A stretch of DNA of 64,000 bases from an uncultured Thiothrix sp. (GCA_902624655.1 CACNYJ010000003.1:1-64000); one strand, 5' to 3'. Positions 1-8,217 are shown, numbered from the stretch's first letter. Translations and numbers: made by a program. The notes: a model not told the origin generated them from the letters alone.

Positions 1-74
1 TTTTTTTAATACAAATAATAATCAAATCTTATGATTGAGGAGTGGTAACTTATTTTAGAGGGAGACAAAAAGTT

Positions 75-254
75 TTGAAAAAAATAATTCTTATATCAAT
101 ATCAATTTTTTCGCTTAATGCAGAAGCGCATTTAACTAATAGCTTGTTCCACTTACATCAAAACGACATATTATTTGTTGGTTTTGTGCTTTCATTATTA
201 TTGCTTTCGCATAAAGTTCAGCTAATTTTTAGAAAAGGAGATCTTAATGTTTAA
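75..254 (+). CDS. Small secreted or membrane protein leading the Ni-SOD operon
   Basis: A 59-residue protein that I do not recognise. I chose the TTG at 75 because a GAGGGAG ribosome-binding site sits at 58-64, ten bases upstream, and the product then starts with a typical signal peptide (KK, a hydrophobic stretch, then AEA before a His at residue 18). A second hydrophobic segment follows (about residues 30-45), so the mature protein is probably membrane bound with a short basic tail. It contains two histidines in an N-S-L-F-H-L-H stretch. The gene overlaps sodN by 8 nt, which implies translational coupling and a role linked to nickel superoxide dismutase. The first 41 bases of the window show only AT-rich sequence. 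Alternative in-frame start: GTG at 42. Function unknown. Confidence 0.6.
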   Translation: MKKIILISISIFSLNAEAHLTNSLFHLHQNDILFVGFVLSLLLLSHKVQLIFRKGDLNV

Positions 255-717
255 AATACCTAAAGTTTCAGCTCACTGTGACATTCCATGCAAAATATAC
301 GACCCTTCTGCAGCTCAATACGCTGTTCTTAGTGTTATAAGATTAATAGATTTAATAAACGATATTGATGAATCAAATTTAAGTAAAAAGAATATTGCAG
401 AGATATCACGACTAACCTCGCAAAAAGAAGAACATGCACAAATTGCAAAAAAAGAGGTAATTACAATTTGGGGAGATTATTTCAAAGAGCCACAAATTTC
501 AAAATTCCCTGAGGTACATAACTTGGTCCATAGCATTATGATGTCAGGCTCAAAATCAAAACAAACTCTTGATAGAGCAAATGCTGAAGATCTTTTAGAT
601 AAAGTTAACCAATTTGCAGAAATTTTTTGGGCGACTAAGGATGTTGCAACCGAAAAAAAGATATCGCCATATCCACCAAATATGCCTGTAATTTGTCCAA
701 AGCTCGAAGATGCTTAA
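247..717 (+). CDS. sodN: Nickel superoxide dismutase
   Basis: Converts superoxide to oxygen and hydrogen peroxide using a nickel ion held by the N-terminal hook of the mature enzyme. After a 9-residue propeptide the sequence reads H10-C11-D12-I13-P14-C15-x-x-Y18, which contains the nickel ligands His1, Cys2 and Cys6 and the conserved Asp3, Pro5 and Tyr9 of the family in mature numbering. The rest is a predicted helical bundle; the length of 156 residues is normal for the family. A strong AAGGAG site precedes the ATG. The start overlaps the preceding small gene by 8 nt and the end overlaps the maturation protease gene by 8 nt, so the three genes form a tightly coupled operon. Ni-SOD is widespread in marine bacteria and avoids use of iron. 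Confidence 0.95.
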   Translation: MFKIPKVSAHCDIPCKIYDPSAAQYAVLSVIRLIDLINDIDESNLSKKNIAEISRLTSQKEEHAQIAKKEVITIWGDYFKEPQISKFPEVHNLVHSIMMSGSKSKQTLDRANAEDLLDKVNQFAEIFWATKDVATEKKISPYPPNMPVICPKLEDA

Positions 718-1015
718 AATATTTAAGATTTCAGGTGATAGTATGGAACCAACATTGAACAAAGATGATGTTGTTTTCGTTGCTAGAAAAAAAAATTTTT
801 ATGAAAATGATATTGTTGTTGTTAACGATAAGACCCATGGCCTAATCATAAAAAGACTTAAAAAAATTTACGAAAACAAAGTGCAGCTAGCAAGTGATAA
901 CACAGAAACAAGATCTGTGACATGTGAAAGACCACATGATTTTTCAGATATCGTAGGAAAGTATCTTTTTAAGATTAATTCGAATCACTTTTTATGTAAG
1001 CTTTTTCAAAGCTAA
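710..1015 (+). CDS. sodX: Nickel superoxide dismutase maturation protease (S26 family)
   Basis: A 101-residue protein of the signal-peptidase S26 / LexA-like fold. The catalytic serine is in the motif G9-D10-S11-M12-E13-P14 and the general-base lysine is K48 in I-I-K-R-L. In the known sodN-sodX pairs, SodX removes the SodN propeptide to free the nickel-binding histidine at the new N-terminus; here that cut would fall after residue 9 of SodN. There is no obvious transmembrane anchor, as expected for a cytosolic processing enzyme. It overlaps sodN by 8 nt. Assignment rests on the catalytic dyad plus the position next to sodN. Confidence 0.92.
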   Translation: MLKIFKISGDSMEPTLNKDDVVFVARKKNFYENDIVVVNDKTHGLIIKRLKKIYENKVQLASDNTETRSVTCERPHDFSDIVGKYLFKINSNHFLCKLFQS

Positions 1016-1031
1016 ATTTTCATAGCTGAAT

Positions 1032-2132
1032 TTAGGAAGGACATGCCTCATCCTTAAATTGAGATATCGTATTATCGATACTCTCTTTGGCAGATGCAGT
1101 ATCTTTGGATTCCTTGAACTGCTCTGCTTGGGCAAAATGATGCATAAATAGTGGGCTATTTTTGTGTTTTTTCCTTAAGCAAAAATTATCTTCTAAGATT
1201 AAAATTTTGTTCCATTTTTTTCTAACTAAACCCCAATATTCTTTTGTTGAATCCCAGTAATCGTATGCTGCTTTGAAATCGTAGTTTTTAACTTTTTGAT
1301 ATCTTGCTAACCCGTATTCTGAGCCAATAAAATTGGAGGGAACTCGAATCTTTTCATTACTCTCTTCCATAACCCAGCCCCATGGTAAAACTGAGATTTT
1401 ATTTATCCCTTTCAATAAATCATAGTCATTCCTGATGGTGTGCTCTCTTCTCGGTAAAGGACGTTTTGTAATTTTACTGATCCAATTCGATGCTCCTTTT
1501 TCATGAACCCACTTTCCGTATGATTCGTATCTTGGAGAATCGTCAACTTGATACACAGCTTGACTCCAGGTTCCTCGGACATCGTTAGGCCTTTGAATTA
1601 ACCACTTATTCTTACCCTGGAATTCTAAAATACTTTTATCTTCATAAGTCCAATCTTGGCGCCAATGTTTTTGGACATATGGTCCTCTAACTTTTCCGTC
1701 CTTATCTTTTGTAAACATGGCCATAACATGTTGAAGAGAAATAAAGTTTTCCTTATTTTCAATAACTATTATTGTTTCAGTTCCCCATGATTTGTAGGGA
1801 TTATCTAGACTGTAATTAGGATTACTTCCGAAAATCTCTGTAAATTCAAAGTTCGCTTTGTATTCTCCTGCCATGGAAAGAATGGCTAATCTATCCTTGG
1901 TTTTTTTTGCGAAAGATTCTTGAATTTTCTTGAAATTTTGTGAGATATCTGTGTCAATTTCTGGTTCTAAACCACTCGTCGAACCGCCTCTGGACTCTTG
2001 GGCTGGAAGCCGATCTAAAATCCAATTTATTTTGCTTTGATCAATTTTATCTTTAATTGGGGCATAACCATCTTCCTCAGCAATAGCCAAAGAGCTCAAT
2101 ATCCAGAACAAAAAGATCACTATAAATTTCAT
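1032..2132 (-). CDS. Secreted DUF6607-type protein
   Basis: A 366-residue protein with a clear signal peptide (about residues 1-18, ending A-I-A). The body has the features I associate with the DUF6607 family: a G-G-S-T-S-G segment, an E-Y-K-A-x-F-E-F segment, a P-Y-K-S-W-G-T-E motif and an H-W-R-Q-D-W motif, with many conserved Trp and Tyr residues. The family has no established biochemical function; it is found in Gram-negative bacteria and is probably periplasmic or surface located. The gene stands alone on the minus strand, convergent with the sod operon (16 nt apart) and followed upstream by a 154-nt gap holding the promoter region of the tRNA. Confidence in the family name is moderate. 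Confidence 0.75.
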   Translation of the reverse strand: MKFIVIFLFWILSSLAIAEEDGYAPIKDKIDQSKINWILDRLPAQESRGGSTSGLEPEIDTDISQNFKKIQESFAKKTKDRLAILSMAGEYKANFEFTEIFGSNPNYSLDNPYKSWGTETIIVIENKENFISLQHVMAMFTKDKDGKVRGPYVQKHWRQDWTYEDKSILEFQGKNKWLIQRPNDVRGTWSQAVYQVDDSPRYESYGKWVHEKGASNWISKITKRPLPRREHTIRNDYDLLKGINKISVLPWGWVMEESNEKIRVPSNFIGSEYGLARYQKVKNYDFKAAYDYWDSTKEYWGLVRKKWNKILILEDNFCLRKKHKNSPLFMHHFAQAEQFKESKDTASAKESIDNTISQFKDEACPS

Positions 2133-2286
2133 ATCTTTACTCTACTAAAATATAATCTAAATTAAAATTTGCACAAAGTTTAATGAGCAATGAGTTTTGT
2201 GTCACACACAAAGACTCCTAAGTTTTATCAATATAGCAAACAAATATGGTATTATATATTTCCATGAATTTCTTCATAAACATCAA

Positions 2287-2363
2287 GGCCCTGTAGCTCA
2301 GTTGGTTAGAGCAGTGGACTCATAATCCATTTGTCGTAGGTTCGAGTCCTACCGGGGCCACCA
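2287..2363 (+). tRNA. tRNA with CAT anticodon, probably tRNA-Ile2 (lysidine type)
   Basis: A complete 77-nt cloverleaf with an encoded CCA end. Acceptor stem GGCCCTG pairs with CGGGGCC, the T arm contains GGTTCGAGTCC, and the seven-base anticodon loop is CTCATAA, so the anticodon is CAT. Elongator Met and minor Ile tRNAs share this anticodon. The C4-G69 and C5-G68 pairs in the acceptor stem and a G29-C41 rather than T29-A41 pair in the anticodon stem resemble E. coli tRNA-Ile2, the substrate of lysidine synthetase TilS, and differ from E. coli elongator tRNA-Met. The D arm (GTAGCTCAGTTGGTTAGAGCA) also resembles elongator Met, so the choice is likely but not certain. A TATTAT at 2250-2255 is a possible -10 box. 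Confidence 0.9.
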
Positions 2364-2397
2364 TTACAAACCTAAAAATGATATAATTTATAAGTAA

Positions 2398-3156
2398 ATG
2401 AATACAATAAGCGTCATTATTATCGTTAAAAACGGAGAAGATTTCATAGAAAAAGCTCTAAAAAGTGCTGAGTGGGCTGATGAAATTTTAGTACTTGATT
2501 CTGGCAGTTCAGATAAAACTATTAATATTGCAAAAAAATATACAGATAAGATTCATTTTTCAGAAATATGGCCAGGTTTTGGAAAGCAAAGACAAGATGC
2601 TCAAAAATTATGCTCATCGCGTTGGATTTTTATGCTAGATGCTGACGAGGAAATTAGTGAAGAGTTAAAAAATTCTATAAAAAAAGTTATTGAAAAAGAC
2701 GATTCAATTTACATGGTTAATCGATTAAGCAAAGCATTCGGTTATGAAGTTAAACATTCTGGGTGGTATCCTGATTGGATATGTAGATTGTATCCAAATA
2801 GATTAACAAATTACAACGATGATCTAGTTCATGAGTCCCTTATAATTCCAAATACTTTCAAGCCAAAAAAATTAGAAGGTAACCTGTATCATGAAACTTA
2901 CAAAGATATGAAAGATTATTATCAAAAAATGAGTATGTATATTGACGCATGGAGCACGCAAAATTTTCAAAAAAAAAGGGGTGGTAATTTGATTGGTTTT
3001 TTAAGAGGTTTGTGGGCGTTTGTGAAAATGTATATTTTTCAACTTGGGTTCTTAGACAAATCAGTTGGCCTTACTTTAGCACTTTTGAGATTTGAAACAA
3101 CTATTATGAAATATGTCGATATAAAAATAAAAAAAGCAAATAACAAAGACTCTTGA
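2398..3156 (+). CDS. Family 2 glycosyltransferase, WaaE-like (LPS core type)
   Basis: A 252-residue GT-A fold enzyme. The N-terminus shows the nucleotide-binding strand S-V-I-I-I-V-K-N, the L-D-S-G-S-S-D-K-T segment (residues 33-41) and a D81-A-D83 motif for the divalent metal and sugar nucleotide. The W-A-D-E-I-L-V and W-P-G-F-G-K-Q-R segments are typical of the WaaE/KdtX group, which adds a hexose to the inner core of lipopolysaccharide. The C-terminal part has a hydrophobic, amphipathic stretch (about 195-235) suited to peripheral membrane attachment. It starts 34 nt after the tRNA and converges with the yhhQ gene, ending 3 nt from it. Exact sugar and acceptor cannot be read from sequence. 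Confidence 0.8.
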   Translation: MNTISVIIIVKNGEDFIEKALKSAEWADEILVLDSGSSDKTINIAKKYTDKIHFSEIWPGFGKQRQDAQKLCSSRWIFMLDADEEISEELKNSIKKVIEKDDSIYMVNRLSKAFGYEVKHSGWYPDWICRLYPNRLTNYNDDLVHESLIIPNTFKPKKLEGNLYHETYKDMKDYYQKMSMYIDAWSTQNFQKKRGGNLIGFLRGLWAFVKMYIFQLGFLDKSVGLTLALLRFETTIMKYVDIKIKKANNKDS

Positions 3157-3159
3157 GCT

Positions 3160-3858
3160 TTATTTATTTATAAACTTTTTTGTAAAATATACTCCTACAT
3201 AAACAAGGGGAGTATCAATTGCTGCAATAAATACTTTTACTATGTAGGATGCAATTATAATATTTATTATAATTTCCCATGAAAGATTTAAACCAAAATG
3301 CAGAAAAATAGAATTTACAATTATTGTATCAATCAATTGAGAAAACATCGTTGATAGATTATTTCTAAGCCATAATTTTTTCTCGCTAGTTAATTTCTTA
3401 ATAAAATGAAATATTTTTACATCAATAAGTTGTGCAACTAAATAAGCAAGCATAGAAGCCGAAATCAAAAATCCTGGCAAAGTAAAAACAGACTCATATG
3501 CTCTTTGCATGTCATTTATATTTTCATAACCTAGGGCGCCATTAATCCAAACTTCGGATCCTGGAAGAATCACTGCGATTTTGATGAATACAAGAGATAT
3601 AATGCTTGCAATAAAACCAAAAATAACCATTTGGCTTGCTTTCTTTTGACCAAAAACCTCACAAACAATATCTGTAAGAAGAAAAGTTAATGGATAAGTA
3701 ATAATTCCCGTTGTTAAAGTGATTGGCTCAGAAAAAAAACTGCCTGTGCTTGGATTAGAAAACACTTCAAAAAGTTTTACACCAATGATGTTTGTTAAAA
3801 CAATCATTGCCACGAATAAAGTTAAATAAAAACCATATAATTTTTCTTTGTTATTCAT
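3160..3858 (-). CDS. yhhQ: Queuosine precursor transporter (YhhQ/QPTR family)
   Basis: A 232-residue integral membrane protein with about six hydrophobic helices. The N-terminal stretch with L-T-N-I-I-G-V-K-L-F, the T-Y-P-L-T-F-L-L-T-D-I-V-C-E-V-F-G motif and the later Q-L-I-D-T motif are the signature of the DUF165/YhhQ family. The E. coli member imports the queuosine precursors preQ0 and preQ1 across the inner membrane. Queuosine synthesis genes are not in this window. The gene lies 9 nt downstream of the nuclease gene on the same strand and is probably co-transcribed with it. Confidence 0.9.
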   Translation of the reverse strand: MNNKEKLYGFYLTLFVAMIVLTNIIGVKLFEVFSNPSTGSFFSEPITLTTGIITYPLTFLLTDIVCEVFGQKKASQMVIFGFIASIISLVFIKIAVILPGSEVWINGALGYENINDMQRAYESVFTLPGFLISASMLAYLVAQLIDVKIFHFIKKLTSEKKLWLRNNLSTMFSQLIDTIIVNSIFLHFGLNLSWEIIINIIIASYIVKVFIAAIDTPLVYVGVYFTKKFINK

Positions 3859-3867
3859 ACAATCTTG

Positions 3868-4356
3868 TCACTTTTTTCTCCATTCCCAAGGTGGTATTGC
3901 ATTTTGATTTTTCCATATACCGATTTTTTTTCTTTGTGCTATTGATTCAGCAATCTTAATTATGGATCTTTTATTGTAGTAATCATAACACCATGCGTGT
4001 CCATTAATGACTAGGAAATGATTTACATCAAGGTTATCTTTCATGACTATTCCAATTACCCTTTTATATCTATCAACACCAACCTTTTTAATCATTACTT
4101 CTTTACCAAGAATCAGCATTTCTAAGATTTTTTTTGATTTTTTCCCATATGGCTGATTTAATTCAGGTGTATCAATATCTGCCAGTCTTATCTTAATTTT
4201 CGAGATATTTTTTGATTCTAAGTGTATTGTATCGCCATCAATAACTTTTATAACTTCCCCAGAAAACTCATTTGGTAGATCATAGCCAACTGCATGATGT
4301 ACATTTATTAAACAAAATAATATAATTAAAATGATCGTTTTAAATTTTGATAACAT
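3868..4356 (-). CDS. Secreted thermonuclease-like (SNase) nuclease
   Basis: A 162-residue protein with a signal peptide (about 1-24) followed by a staphylococcal-nuclease-type OB fold. The catalytic set is complete: D40-G-D42-T, R57, D62-T-P-E65 and R99 (in D-R-Y-K-R) correspond to D21, R35, D40, E43 and R87 of the Staphylococcus enzyme. It should be a calcium-dependent endonuclease acting in the periplasm or outside the cell, perhaps scavenging nucleic acid for phosphate. The start codon lies only 5 nt from the divergently oriented start of the peroxiredoxin gene, so its promoter must overlap that gene. Confidence 0.88.
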   Translation of the reverse strand: MLSKFKTIILIILFCLINVHHAVGYDLPNEFSGEVIKVIDGDTIHLESKNISKIKIRLADIDTPELNQPYGKKSKKILEMLILGKEVMIKKVGVDRYKRVIGIVMKDNLDVNHFLVINGHAWCYDYYNKRSIIKIAESIAQRKKIGIWKNQNAIPPWEWRKK

Positions 4357-4361
4357 TGATT

Positions 4362-4892
4362 ATGATCTTAAAAAATACATATATATACTTAATATTATTA
4401 TCTGCATTTATTGTTTTTAACGCAAATGCTAATGAGGAGGAACTAATTATTGGTATGGATGCGCCAAGTTTTACTCTAACTGATCAAGACAATATAGAGA
4501 GATCATTATCTGATTATAAAGATAAATGGCTGGTATTATATTTTTACCCAAAAGATGACACTCCTGGATGCACAACCGAAGCGTGTAACTTTCGAGATAA
4601 CATAGAAATTATTAACAAACTTAATATAAGTATATTAGGTGTCAGTGTTGATTCAAATGAAAGCCATAAAGAATTTTCTGAAAAATACTCGCTACCGTTT
4701 CCCTTATTAGCAGATACAAATGGTGAGGTTGCTAAGAAATATGATAGCTTCGGATCATTCGTTGGATTCAAATATGCAAGTAGGCACACTTTTATAATAA
4801 ATCCCGCTGGTAAAATTCACAAAATTTATAAAAAAGTCAGCCCTAGCAAACACGCACAAGAGATCATCGAAGAATTAAAAAATAATATTTGA
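4362..4892 (+). CDS. Exported Bcp-type peroxiredoxin
   Basis: A thioredoxin-fold thiol peroxidase of the AhpC/Bcp (PrxQ) group, 176 residues from the ATG at 4362. The peroxidatic cysteine C70 is in T-P-G-C-T-T-E-A-C, with the resolving cysteine C75 five residues later as in E. coli Bcp. Unlike cytosolic Bcp it begins with a hydrophobic signal sequence (residues 5-23, N-A-N-A end), so it is probably periplasmic. I prefer ATG 4362 to the upstream TTG at 4347 because the latter would overlap the divergent nuclease start. No good ribosome-binding site is visible; a TATAAT at 4321-4326 inside the nuclease gene may be its -10 box. The stop codon overlaps the next ATG (TGATG). Confidence 0.88.
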   Translation: MILKNTYIYLILLSAFIVFNANANEEELIIGMDAPSFTLTDQDNIERSLSDYKDKWLVLYFYPKDDTPGCTTEACNFRDNIEIINKLNISILGVSVDSNESHKEFSEKYSLPFPLLADTNGEVAKKYDSFGSFVGFKYASRHTFIINPAGKIHKIYKKVSPSKHAQEIIEELKNNI

Positions 4893-5704
4893 TGAATCAA
4901 TTTATCAGAAATATTTTTATATTTTTTTTGTTTTTTTCGACAAACGCTTTATCTTCTGAGACAGATTTTTTCGGAGAATTCGTGCAAGGCGGGATAATAA
5001 TTGGACAAAATAAATTAGCAGAAAAAGTTTTTTTCGATAATCTGGAGTTGGAACTTAATAATGAGGGTTACTTTATATTTGGTTTTGGAAGAAATCATAA
5101 AAAAACTTCTATTCTTAAAATTGATTTTTCGGATAGAACCGAAACCTACAATCTAGATATTTCAAAAAGTGAATATAAAATAGAAAGAATTGACGGCTTG
5201 CCATCGAAAATGGTAACGCCAGGGCCAGATTTATATGAAAAAATAAAAAGTGATAGATTATTAATTGGACAAGCACTTAGAAAAAAATATAAGAGTAAAA
5301 CATTTACTAAAAAATTTATATGGCCGGCCGAGGGAAGAATTTCGGGTATTTTTGGTAGCCAGCGAATTTTAAATGGATTAAAAAAAAATCCACATGGAGG
5401 TCTTGATATCGCTGCACCTGTCGGTACGCCAATTAAATCTATAGCAGCAGGTAAGGTGCTAATGGCTGAAAAAGGCTTATACTACACTGGTAATATAGTT
5501 ATTATTGGCCATGGTTATAAATTAAAATCAATGTATATTCACATGGAAGATATTAACGTTGCAGAGGGTGACTTGGTAAAACAAGGGCAAATAATAGGCA
5601 CTATAGGAATGACAGGTAGGGTTACCGGGCCTCACCTGCATATGAATGTTTATTGGAATAGAATTAAAATTAACCCTGAGCTATTATTAGAGGATAAAAA
5701 ATGA
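4892..5704 (+). CDS. M23 (LytM-domain) peptidase, exported
   Basis: A 270-residue protein with an N-terminal signal peptide and a C-terminal LytM/peptidase M23 domain (about 145-265). Zinc ligands are visible in H-G-G-L-D and in H-L-H near the C-terminus (G-P-H-L-H-M-N). This family cuts peptidoglycan cross-bridges. The N-terminal part (about 25-140) is a beta-rich region that precedes M23 domains in similar proteobacterial proteins. The start at 4892 overlaps the peroxiredoxin stop by one base, and the end overlaps the L,D-transpeptidase start by 4 nt, so the three exported proteins form one unit. Confidence 0.9.
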   Translation: MNQFIRNIFIFFLFFSTNALSSETDFFGEFVQGGIIIGQNKLAEKVFFDNLELELNNEGYFIFGFGRNHKKTSILKIDFSDRTETYNLDISKSEYKIERIDGLPSKMVTPGPDLYEKIKSDRLLIGQALRKKYKSKTFTKKFIWPAEGRISGIFGSQRILNGLKKNPHGGLDIAAPVGTPIKSIAAGKVLMAEKGLYYTGNIVIIGHGYKLKSMYIHMEDINVAEGDLVKQGQIIGTIGMTGRVTGPHLHMNVYWNRIKINPELLLEDKK

Positions 5705-6183
5705 AATATTTTTTTATTGTTTTTTTATTCTTGTTTTCATTTTCACTATACGCACAGAATACCATCGATATGATCATCATAAATAAATCCCAAAGAATAT
5801 TGTATGCTATCAAAGACGATAGAGTAGTAAAAAAATATGATGTTGCGATTGGGAAAAATCCTATAGGCCATAAGTTAAAAGAAGGTGATAAAAAAACGCC
5901 TGAGGGCTATTACTTTATTGATGGAAAGAATGCAAAAAGTAAATTTTTTTTATCACTTCACACATCCTATCCAAATTTTCATGATAAGAGAGTAGCTGAA
6001 AAAAATAATGTAAATCCAGGTGGTCACATTGCTATCCATGGTCTACCTTCTATCTCGGTTTTATCTCAATACTTGTATAATAGTTCTGACTGGACTGATG
6101 GTTGTATCGCATTAAATAATAAAGATATGGAAGAACTTTGGAATATGTCTGAAGAGGGTACACAAATATTAATTAGACCGTAA
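5701..6183 (+). CDS. L,D-transpeptidase (YkuD family)
   Basis: A 160-residue exported protein with a signal peptide (about 1-18, ending L-Y-A). The YkuD catalytic signature is present: H113-G in I-A-I-H-G and C135 in S-D-W-T-D-G-C-I-A-L. The family forms 3-3 cross-links in peptidoglycan or attaches proteins to it. The ATG overlaps the stop of the M23 peptidase gene (ATGA), so a cross-link cutter and a cross-link maker are translationally coupled. It converges with the AmpG gene, with an 11-nt overlap of coding sequences. Confidence 0.92.
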   Translation: MKYFFIVFLFLFSFSLYAQNTIDMIIINKSQRILYAIKDDRVVKKYDVAIGKNPIGHKLKEGDKKTPEGYYFIDGKNAKSKFFLSLHTSYPNFHDKRVAEKNNVNPGGHIAIHGLPSISVLSQYLYNSSDWTDGCIALNNKDMEELWNMSEEGTQILIRP

Positions 6184-7450
6184 TTTTGCTCCTATAAAAA
6201 TAATATGAAATTAAAATTGCTGGAATTCCGATAGCAGCAGAAGCTAAAAATAAACCAGAATAACCAAATGTTTCTTGGAAAAGTCCAGAGAACCCAGCTA
6301 AGATTTTTCCAGGTATCATCAATAAACCAAATAAAGCAGCATATTGAAGTCCTGCATAAGCTTTATTTGTAAGAGATGATAGATAAGCTATCATCAATGT
6401 TCCTGCAAAACCTGAAGTGAAATTATCTAATGCGATAGTTGTAATAAACAAATCCATATTTTTTTCAAATATTGACATTAAAAAAAACATTAAAGTTGTT
6501 GACGCAATCATTATGGAGCCGAACAGTAATGTTCTAATTCCCCCTAATTTTTTCCAGAGTATTCCGCCAACTACTACGCCTATAATTGACATAATGACAC
6601 CGAAAGTTTTTGCAACATATGCTATTTCTGTCAATGTAAATCCGACATCTTTGTAAAACGGCATCGCCATAGGCGCCATGGATAAGTCGCTGGCTCTATA
6701 CAATAGTATTAGCATTATTATTAAAACAGCATTTTTATGTCTTGATAAAAGATCTCTCAGCGGCTCAATATATAATGCAAAGAGGAAATTGCCCTTCATT
6801 TGCGGTCTTTCCAATGTTTCACTTGGCTCTGGTGCAAATAATGTTGAAGCTACCCCAATCATCATTAAGCCAGCCATAACTTTGTAAGAAAATTCGAAAG
6901 AAAATTTGTCAGCAAGTACTAAAGCCATAGCTCCAGAAGTAATTAGAGCAATTCTGTATCCAAGCTGATAGGAGGCACCTAGTATTCCTTGCTCTTCTGT
7001 TTTCGCAACTTCTATTCTATATGCATCCAAAGCAACGTCTTGTGTAGCAGAGAAAAATGCTATTAAAAAGGCAAAAAAAGAGAATATTAGTAGATTTTCA
7101 GGATTCGGAGAAATATTTGCTAGCATAAATATTGATAGTCCTGTCATGATTTGAGAAAAAATTAACCAACTTCTTCTCCTGCCTAAAAAAATATTTAAAA
7201 AAGGTAGATTGAAGCGGTCTAAAAATGGGGCCCAAGAGAATTTTAGAGTGTACGTAATAGCAACCCAACTTATAAAACCAATTGTTACATTTTCAATATT
7301 TACTTCTTTCAACCATGCTTGCAAGGTAGAAAAAACTAGTAAAAATGGTAAGCCAGCAGAAAAACCTAAGGTTAATAATATAAACGCTTTTTTGTTTAAT
7401 ATTGTGTAAAAAGTATTTTTCCAGGTCGGTTTGTTTGATAATTTTGTCAT
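6173..7450 (-). CDS. ampG: AmpG-type muropeptide permease
   Basis: A 425-residue major-facilitator protein with about 12 hydrophobic helices. The N-terminal G-F-S-A-G-L-P-F-L-L-V-F-S-T-L segment and the S-A-T-Q-D-V-A-L-D-A-Y-R motif are characteristic of AmpG, which brings anhydro-muropeptides back into the cytoplasm for peptidoglycan recycling. Its position tail to tail with an M23 peptidase and an L,D-transpeptidase fits a cell-wall turnover role. The start overlaps the upstream nuclease stop by one base (TAATG). Confidence 0.88.
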   Translation of the reverse strand: MTKLSNKPTWKNTFYTILNKKAFILLTLGFSAGLPFLLVFSTLQAWLKEVNIENVTIGFISWVAITYTLKFSWAPFLDRFNLPFLNIFLGRRRSWLIFSQIMTGLSIFMLANISPNPENLLIFSFFAFLIAFFSATQDVALDAYRIEVAKTEEQGILGASYQLGYRIALITSGAMALVLADKFSFEFSYKVMAGLMMIGVASTLFAPEPSETLERPQMKGNFLFALYIEPLRDLLSRHKNAVLIIMLILLYRASDLSMAPMAMPFYKDVGFTLTEIAYVAKTFGVIMSIIGVVVGGILWKKLGGIRTLLFGSIMIASTTLMFFLMSIFEKNMDLFITTIALDNFTSGFAGTLMIAYLSSLTNKAYAGLQYAALFGLLMIPGKILAGFSGLFQETFGYSGLFLASAAIGIPAILISYYFYRSKITV

Positions 7451-8217
7451 TATATTTTGTAGGACATTATTAGTGGTGCATGGTCTGAAAATAATTCTTT
7501 TCTATAAATTTTTTCGCTTTGAATTTTATTTTTTAAATTACCTGAAATTATCTGATAATCTATTCTCCAACCAACATTATTTTTTCTTGCATTACCACGA
7601 TTTGACCACCATGTATATTCGTTTTCTTTTTTATTAATACTTCTAAACGCATCAACAAATTTTTCATCTTGAAATAAATCGTCAAGCCATGCTCTTTCTT
7701 CGGGCAAAAAACCAGAATTTTTTTTATTTCCTTTCCAGTTTTTTAAATCTATTTCTTTATGAGCAATATTCCAATCACCACAAATTATAAGTTTTCTATT
7801 TTCTTTTGATAAACTAATTAAATGTCTTTTGAAAGATTTCAAGAATCTAAATTTTGCCGCCTGTCTTTCATCACCTGACGATCCAGACGGTGCATATAGA
7901 GAAATGATAGAAAGATTTCCAAATTGTGCTTCAACATATCTTCCTTCTTTATCAAATTCCTTATCTCCATATTCATAAATTATTTTATCAGGCTTTTTTT
8001 TTGTATGTATAGATACTCCGCTATAACCTTTCTTTTCAGCGCATTTCAGATAAGAAAAAGTATTTTTAGGCAGCATTAAATTTATATTAATTTGATCTTC
8101 ATGAGCTTTTAATTCTTGTAAACATAAAATATCTGCTCTTTGGCGTTTATACCAATCAAAAAATCCTTTACTTAAAGCACTTCGAATCCCATTAACATTG
8201 CATGTTACTATTTTCAT
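7450..8217 (-). CDS. Exodeoxyribonuclease III-like nuclease at the crc locus
   Basis: A 255-residue member of the exonuclease/endonuclease/phosphatase superfamily. Active-site elements of ExoIII/AP endonuclease are all visible: N7 in C-N-V-N-G, E35 in L-Q-E-L-K, D and N in C-G-D-W-N, the R-I-D-Y segment and the terminal S-D-H. It lies divergently next to pyrE, the position occupied in Pseudomonas by crc, a catalytically dead relative that acts with Hfq in catabolite repression. The intact active site argues that this one is a DNA repair nuclease (AP endonuclease or 3'-5' exonuclease) and not a Crc regulator. A second, more E. coli-like ExoIII gene is at 34.5 kb. Confidence 0.88.
   Translation of the reverse strand: MKIVTCNVNGIRSALSKGFFDWYKRQRADILCLQELKAHEDQININLMLPKNTFSYLKCAEKKGYSGVSIHTKKKPDKIIYEYGDKEFDKEGRYVEAQFGNLSIISLYAPSGSSGDERQAAKFRFLKSFKRHLISLSKENRKLIICGDWNIAHKEIDLKNWKGNKKNSGFLPEERAWLDDLFQDEKFVDAFRSINKKENEYTWWSNRGNARKNNVGWRIDYQIISGNLKNKIQSEKIYRKELFSDHAPLIMSYKI

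Noticed and set aside
7450-8217. Annotation as the regulator Crc
   Set aside because: All nuclease active-site motifs are retained, whereas Crc has lost them.
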